From Prosopocoilus inquinatus (Eukaryota; Arthropoda; Insecta; Coleoptera; Lucanidae): 64,000 bases of DNA. Positions within the stretch are counted from its first letter, which is position 1, and each line of letters starts with the position of its first letter. Under the pieces are notes generated by a model. That model made no database searches and was not told where the DNA came from. It saw only the letters and a list, made by a program, of their open reading frames with translations. The DNA is taken from contig CM069875.1 in assembly GCA_036172665.1 (NCBI GenBank), positions 22,165,806-22,229,805 of the forward strand, written 5' to 3'. Positions 59,773 to 64,000 of this stretch are shown one piece after another. The position numbers and the translations under genes were made by a program.

Positions 59773-60223
59773 TAGTAGACTCCCGATGATCCAACTCTCG
59801 ACTATACGTCATCCTCATTTCATCTCTCATCTTATGAACATATAAAATAGCGACATCTTACTATCGCTTTTTGACCTGACATTGCAGTAGGATAGACAAA
59901 TTGAAGCGGGATTTGCTCCTAATAAGTCCCCCATGCAAGGCGGCCATGCTTGCTGTCAAGCAGGGCTGAAACAGCTGTCCAGAGGCTGCTCGAGGTTCTC
60001 ACTGCAATCAAAAACGATTTGCACAAAAAAAAAATTTCTAAAAACTCTCATCTTATGATTAAAATTGTCTTTAACTTAAATTGTGGTTCAGATAATTGCT
60101 ATTTTTCATAGCAAGTTCATTCATCACTGTTAATATCTTTTTAAAAAAATCCTAGTATCCGACTTTTTTGATCATCCGGTCTGGGCTCGGTTCACATTAA
60201 GTCGGATAACAGAGAGTCTACTG
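59773..60223. mobile_element. Pogo/Tigger-like MITE carrying a nested retroposon
   Basis: The ends TAGTAGACTC-C-ATGATCC (59773) and, inverted, CAGTAGACTCTCTGTTATCC (to 60223) are flanked by TA. Without the nested insertion at 59838-60044 and one copy of its duplication it would be about 230 bp. Confidence 0.65.
59838..60044 (-). mobile_element. Hammerhead-family retroposon copy with inverted 5' part, 14-bp target-site duplication
   Basis: Perfect 14-bp direct repeats CTCTCATCTTATGA flank it (59824-59837 and 60045-60058). The left part is sense minus, with the family 3' end (TTTTATATGT) at 59838. The right part from about 59958 is inverted and carries the 3' half of the hammerhead in plus orientation (59961-59995: stem II 3' strand, GAAA, CAGCTGTC, CAGAGGC) without CTGANGA. 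It sits inside a pogo-like MITE. Confidence 0.85.
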
Positions 60224-60225
60224 TA

Positions 60226-63200
60226 TATTTTTAGCTCGTTTCTAAAATCTTTTACTTGTTTCATATTCTTTCCTAACATCTGTGTTATTTATTGATGAAT
60301 TTTGTTAAAATTTGGCAGGCACCTTTAATAAAAACTAAGTATTCATTCAACAAATTCTATGATTCAGTAATATTTTGTTTTTTCTGTGTTCTGGATAGTG
60401 TGTTTTACTTAGTTTAATATAAAAAATCATAAATGTGATTATTTTTTATTCACAAGAAATAAGTTTCCAGATAAATTTCCTCACGAAATAAATTTTCAGG
60501 AAAATTTTCGTCTGTGCAAGAACCAAGGCGCAAATGTTCACTTTAAGTTTTGACTGTGCGATTATTGAGTACCTTTTCTTAGAATGGCGCAAATGTGCGC
60601 CATGCAAGTGTCTCGGATTCAGATACTCATGTATAAAAAGTATCCCGATGGAAAATTATATTATATTTGAGTCGAAACGATTTTCTTAATTTTTTTAACT
60701 CATTGGATAAAATATTCCAACTTTGGCCTTTAGTATCGAACATTGTTTACTTTCTTTGGTTTTCGGTTCGTAAACGATATGTAATATCTAATTCATTCAA
60801 GTGAAAGCAAACCAATTTTTTTACCATTACCCAGCATCTTGAGTCACCCGTCTTATCAATACTTTTTCTTCACCTCGATAGACTGTTAAAAAAAATTGTT
60901 CATTTCCTGAAAATTTTGTAATTTCAACCAAGGTTATTAAATTTACTAAGGTTGCCTAAGTTTGCGTTTCTCAATAGTGTCAGATTTCTGACGCCTTCAG
61001 ATTTCCTTGCATTTCGAAAATGACTTTCAACGGGATCTAAGAAAGTTATTTTACATCGAACCAGAAAGAAAATGCATTTACTTATTTTATTAATGTGTCC
61101 GCTAGAAGAGTGAGTATTTCACTGCGTTCCGAAACTTAAATGAATTAAATGAACCAAATGAAGTAACTGAGAAATAAGAACAAATTTCGTGCTTTTCCAA
61201 TCATATTATTTTAGTGGACAATTATAATCCCACTACTATTTCCTAATATAGTGTATATAAAAAGTGGTTCACAATGAATGTCGACTTTTTAAAATTTTTG
61301 CGAGAGGAGGCTACAATTTCGTATCTAGCTGCAACTTTTAATTCTGAACAACTTATCCTTATTATGATATGTTTCTATATTTTTGATATAAGGGCACTTT
61401 ACTCTTAAGTGATCTTAATTTCTTGGCCTCCACGCTGTATACCGTTCAAGATAAATTTCATCTGACGTTTCTCAACTTGATTTTAAGGGTTGCAAAGGCG
61501 TTCTGCCTCAATAATCTTTTTATAAAAATCGAAAATCCCATTTGTAGCATACTTTTTGAGAGGCCTACGTTTAAATCAACTGTGAAAAATACAGAAATAG
61601 ATTCTTTCAGAAAACTCCTTAACGCTAAAGATATGAAGATAGTGAAAAACTTTACAAAAAGAATTTAATGGTACTCTAATTATCAACCCTACAACTAGGG
61701 AATTATCAGCTGATACATTCAACTTTTTAGTTCATTAAAACAAAATCTTTTACATCTACATATCTGAGAAGTATATTATAAATATAAGAAACACATTTTA
61801 TTGATTAATGTCCTTGATTACAGTCTGTTTCTTTTAGTTTTCCCGTTTTCTCAACTATGTTTCCGAACTTGTCAAGTGACTTTCTTATTTGACATACAAA
61901 CTGACATTTCCAACACTGGAAATCATTTAACAAATTCGGAATTGTATATTCTGTAACAAGATTAGAATGAAAATTCGGTACGAATGGAAGATTCCCAACA
62001 CCAACGTAACGACCGTGAGGAACCACATGTAGATCGAATTTTCATTCTAAACGAGTATCAGACTGCATTTTCTCCAGGACCAAAAAGTATGAATTAAAAA
62101 CAATTAAATCTGAACAATACAAGTTATTTATTGAAACAATTATATTAAATATTTATATTAATTTGTCTCAAAACAACTAAGGCGCCGCATTTACATCTGA
62201 TACTGACAGTTTTGAAATCCATGGCAATCTATGTATTTCGTTGAGCATAATTACGAAATACATGCAAAATAAGAATAAGAAATAAGAAGCAAGTGTTTTA
62301 AATAAACATTGTCGTGGAGAAACATAATTCTATGGTTTCAAGGCAAAAGTTGATATATCAACTTTTTTAGATTTCGACACTTCAGTGAAAATATGTCTGT
62401 TATGAGCTTGGGTATGTTGTGATAATGAGTTTGGGGTATGGTCTGGCAAAAGCAGATATGCGCCAACTTTATTTTCGTCCGTCCCCAAACATTAGTTTAA
62501 CAAATATTGATATGCTTTTATGATCCTAAAAAACTGTCTTGTAAAATTCGCCTCAAGTGACATATCCGTTTTTGTCATGGAGCCACAGATTTAAAAGGAG
62601 AAAACCAAGGGGTACAAATCTGAAATTACAGTTTCTTTTTCCTTCGTAACTAGTCGGAAATATCGAAAAAGAATATCGCTTTTTCTTGGCAATATTTTTC
62701 CGAGACTACAAATTATAATGAAACTGGAAAAATTAACTAACCTTTCAATTACCCTTGTATTTTTTTTTAATGTAAACAAGGTGTTGCAATGATAAGAGAT
62801 TTTCACTGTTTTTTTATGATCAACGAATCGATGCAGATGATCAATTACAACATCTCCAAAGCATGCAAGTGGATACATTTTTTTTCTTCAAAGCAGGCAA
62901 ATGTATTTTTTTACAATATTTTACTAGTACTTTTCAATATTTTGACAATCTTGATTTATTTTGATAATCTGTGATCTCGAATTGCTAAAGGAGAGCAAAT
63001 CTGAGGATCTGTCAAATATCTGAATTCACCAAAAATGCTTTGTGTTCTAATTTTAAAATTCAGTATTTTTCTTTTGTTTTAATGAACTCGAAAACAAATC
63101 TTACAATGTAATTAATTTGAAAGAAGAAATTCGCGTATACAGGCTTATTTTTGGTCTTCTTAAAATTACATGAACTTTCATACAGCAAAGCTTGGTGATG

Positions 63201-63390
63201 AACTAATAAATCACCCTGTATTCCGCTTATCCGAGTTTATCATAGAAAATATATTTTTTAGTTTTATAGTTCAACGTATCACTTGTACCAGTTCAAGTTC
63301 AATAAAACAAGGGAAAAAATCTCCCCTCTATTTTGAAACAATTATTTTTTCTTAACATTTACATTAGTTATGATAAAGCAAAAATTATTA
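60226..63390. other. Intergenic, no gene recognised
   Basis: AT-rich. GGCGCAAATGTGCGCC near 60587-60603 is a short palindrome whose ATTTGCGCC half also occurs inverted near 57390, perhaps marking the ends of an older element enclosing the foldback and the MITE. Short frames show no domains. Confidence 0.35.
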
Positions 63391-63392
63391 TC

Positions 63393-63603
63393 GGGTTTAG
63401 GACAACAAGAAAATGATTTTAATCATTCAGGTGACAAGTTTTGATTTTATTCTGAACCTTCATCAGAGCCTGGAAGATGTTACACTTTAGTCTTAACATT
63501 ACAAAATTAGGAAAGCTTTACCTCTGATTAAACTGTTTAATCAGTATAAAACCGAAACTTGTCAGCTGAATGATTAAAATCATTTTCTCGTTGTCCTAAA
63601 CCC
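63393..63603. repeat. Hairpin MITE-like element with ~57-bp arms
   Basis: Arms 63393-63450 and 63545-63603 share GGGTTTAGGACAAC and GAAAATGATTTTAATCATTC with few mismatches. Noncoding. Confidence 0.65.
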
Positions 63604-63762
63604 AATCAAGTTACCTTTTTGAAAAGTTCGTACTGAGGACGCCATTTCATTAATCAAAAATTATTATGTTGCTCTCGCCGATTAGATTTATTTTATTTCT
63701 CAAATTTGAAATAAACCTTGAGTCTAGATTCCAATAACTGTCCATTTTAAACTAAAAAACAT

Positions 63763-63912
63763 AAGTAAAAAGTTTTTAATCTTAAACCGGACCGAATTAA
63801 AATTGGCAAAGCCCTCAAAGTTTCACTATCGATTAACGAACCGATTGTGAAACGTTGAAGGCTTTTCCAATCATAATTCTGTCGGGTTTAAGATTAAAAA
63901 CTCTTTACTTAC
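63763..63912. repeat. Hairpin MITE-like element with ~65-bp arms
   Basis: Arms 63763-63826 and 63847-63912 share GTTTTTAATCTTAAACC, GAATTA-GATTGG-type and AAAGCC-TCAA segments. The loop is about 20 bp. Confidence 0.65.
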
Positions 63913-64000
63913 AATTTTCATCGGACAAGAGTCAACTTCACTTAAAAAACATGACTTTTTACTCTTAGTGTGGAACAGTTTTTGAAATTCTGATTGCAAT

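Noticed and set aside
57370..60635. Single larger element bounded by inverted ATTTGCGCC sequences
   Set aside because: The match is short and interrupted, and the interior is explained by separately bounded elements; kept only as a note.
1..64000. tRNA, rRNA, CRISPR array or prokaryotic operon features
   Set aside because: None could be supported by reading the sequence; the only tRNA-like stretch (17573-17626) does not fold cleanly.

Overview
The window looks like nuclear DNA from an insect. It is very AT-rich, has spliced genes with canonical GT/AG sites, and is packed with insect-type transposons. I cannot fix the order; the transposon mix would suit a beetle. Nothing prokaryotic, organellar or CRISPR-like was seen.

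One host gene is supported. It encodes a single-pass membrane protein with several CUB-type domains and one LDLa module, most like Drosophila Culd (CUB and LDLa domain protein). Two plus-strand coding exons are visible: a 137-bp internal exon (8973-9109) and an 854-codon terminal exon (53303-55867). They join in phase 0 across a 44.2-kb intron. The exon or exons with the start codon and signal peptide were not identified and probably lie upstream or outside the window. Duplicated AATAAA signals lie about 600 bp after the stop.

The rest is noncoding and mostly mobile DNA. It includes a decayed non-LTR retrotransposon (30.3-32.1 kb, minus), a second reverse transcriptase fragment (45.8-46.3 kb, minus), a copia-type gag-protease-integrase remnant (36.1-37.7 kb, minus), a dead mariner (15.3-16.2 kb), a near-complete but dead Tc1-like element with perfect 30-bp inverted ends (48.4-49.9 kb), two more Tc1/mariner fragments, a pogo/Tigger-like MITE, several small hairpin MITEs, and five long-armed foldback elements inserted at TA.

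The most notable find is a family of six short retroposed copies (6.3, 11.3, 27.4, 32.6, 35.0 and 59.8 kb) carrying a type I hammerhead self-cleaving ribozyme with a minimal stem III, the kind known from Penelope-like elements and animal retrozymes. One copy is a tandem array with a 312-bp period. All copies share the same 3' end. Five have perfect 12-14 bp target-site duplications, and three have an inverted 5' part, as expected for target-primed reverse transcription with twin priming. Two ribozyme copies keep every conserved core position. One is inactivated at the cleavage nucleotide and three are truncated.
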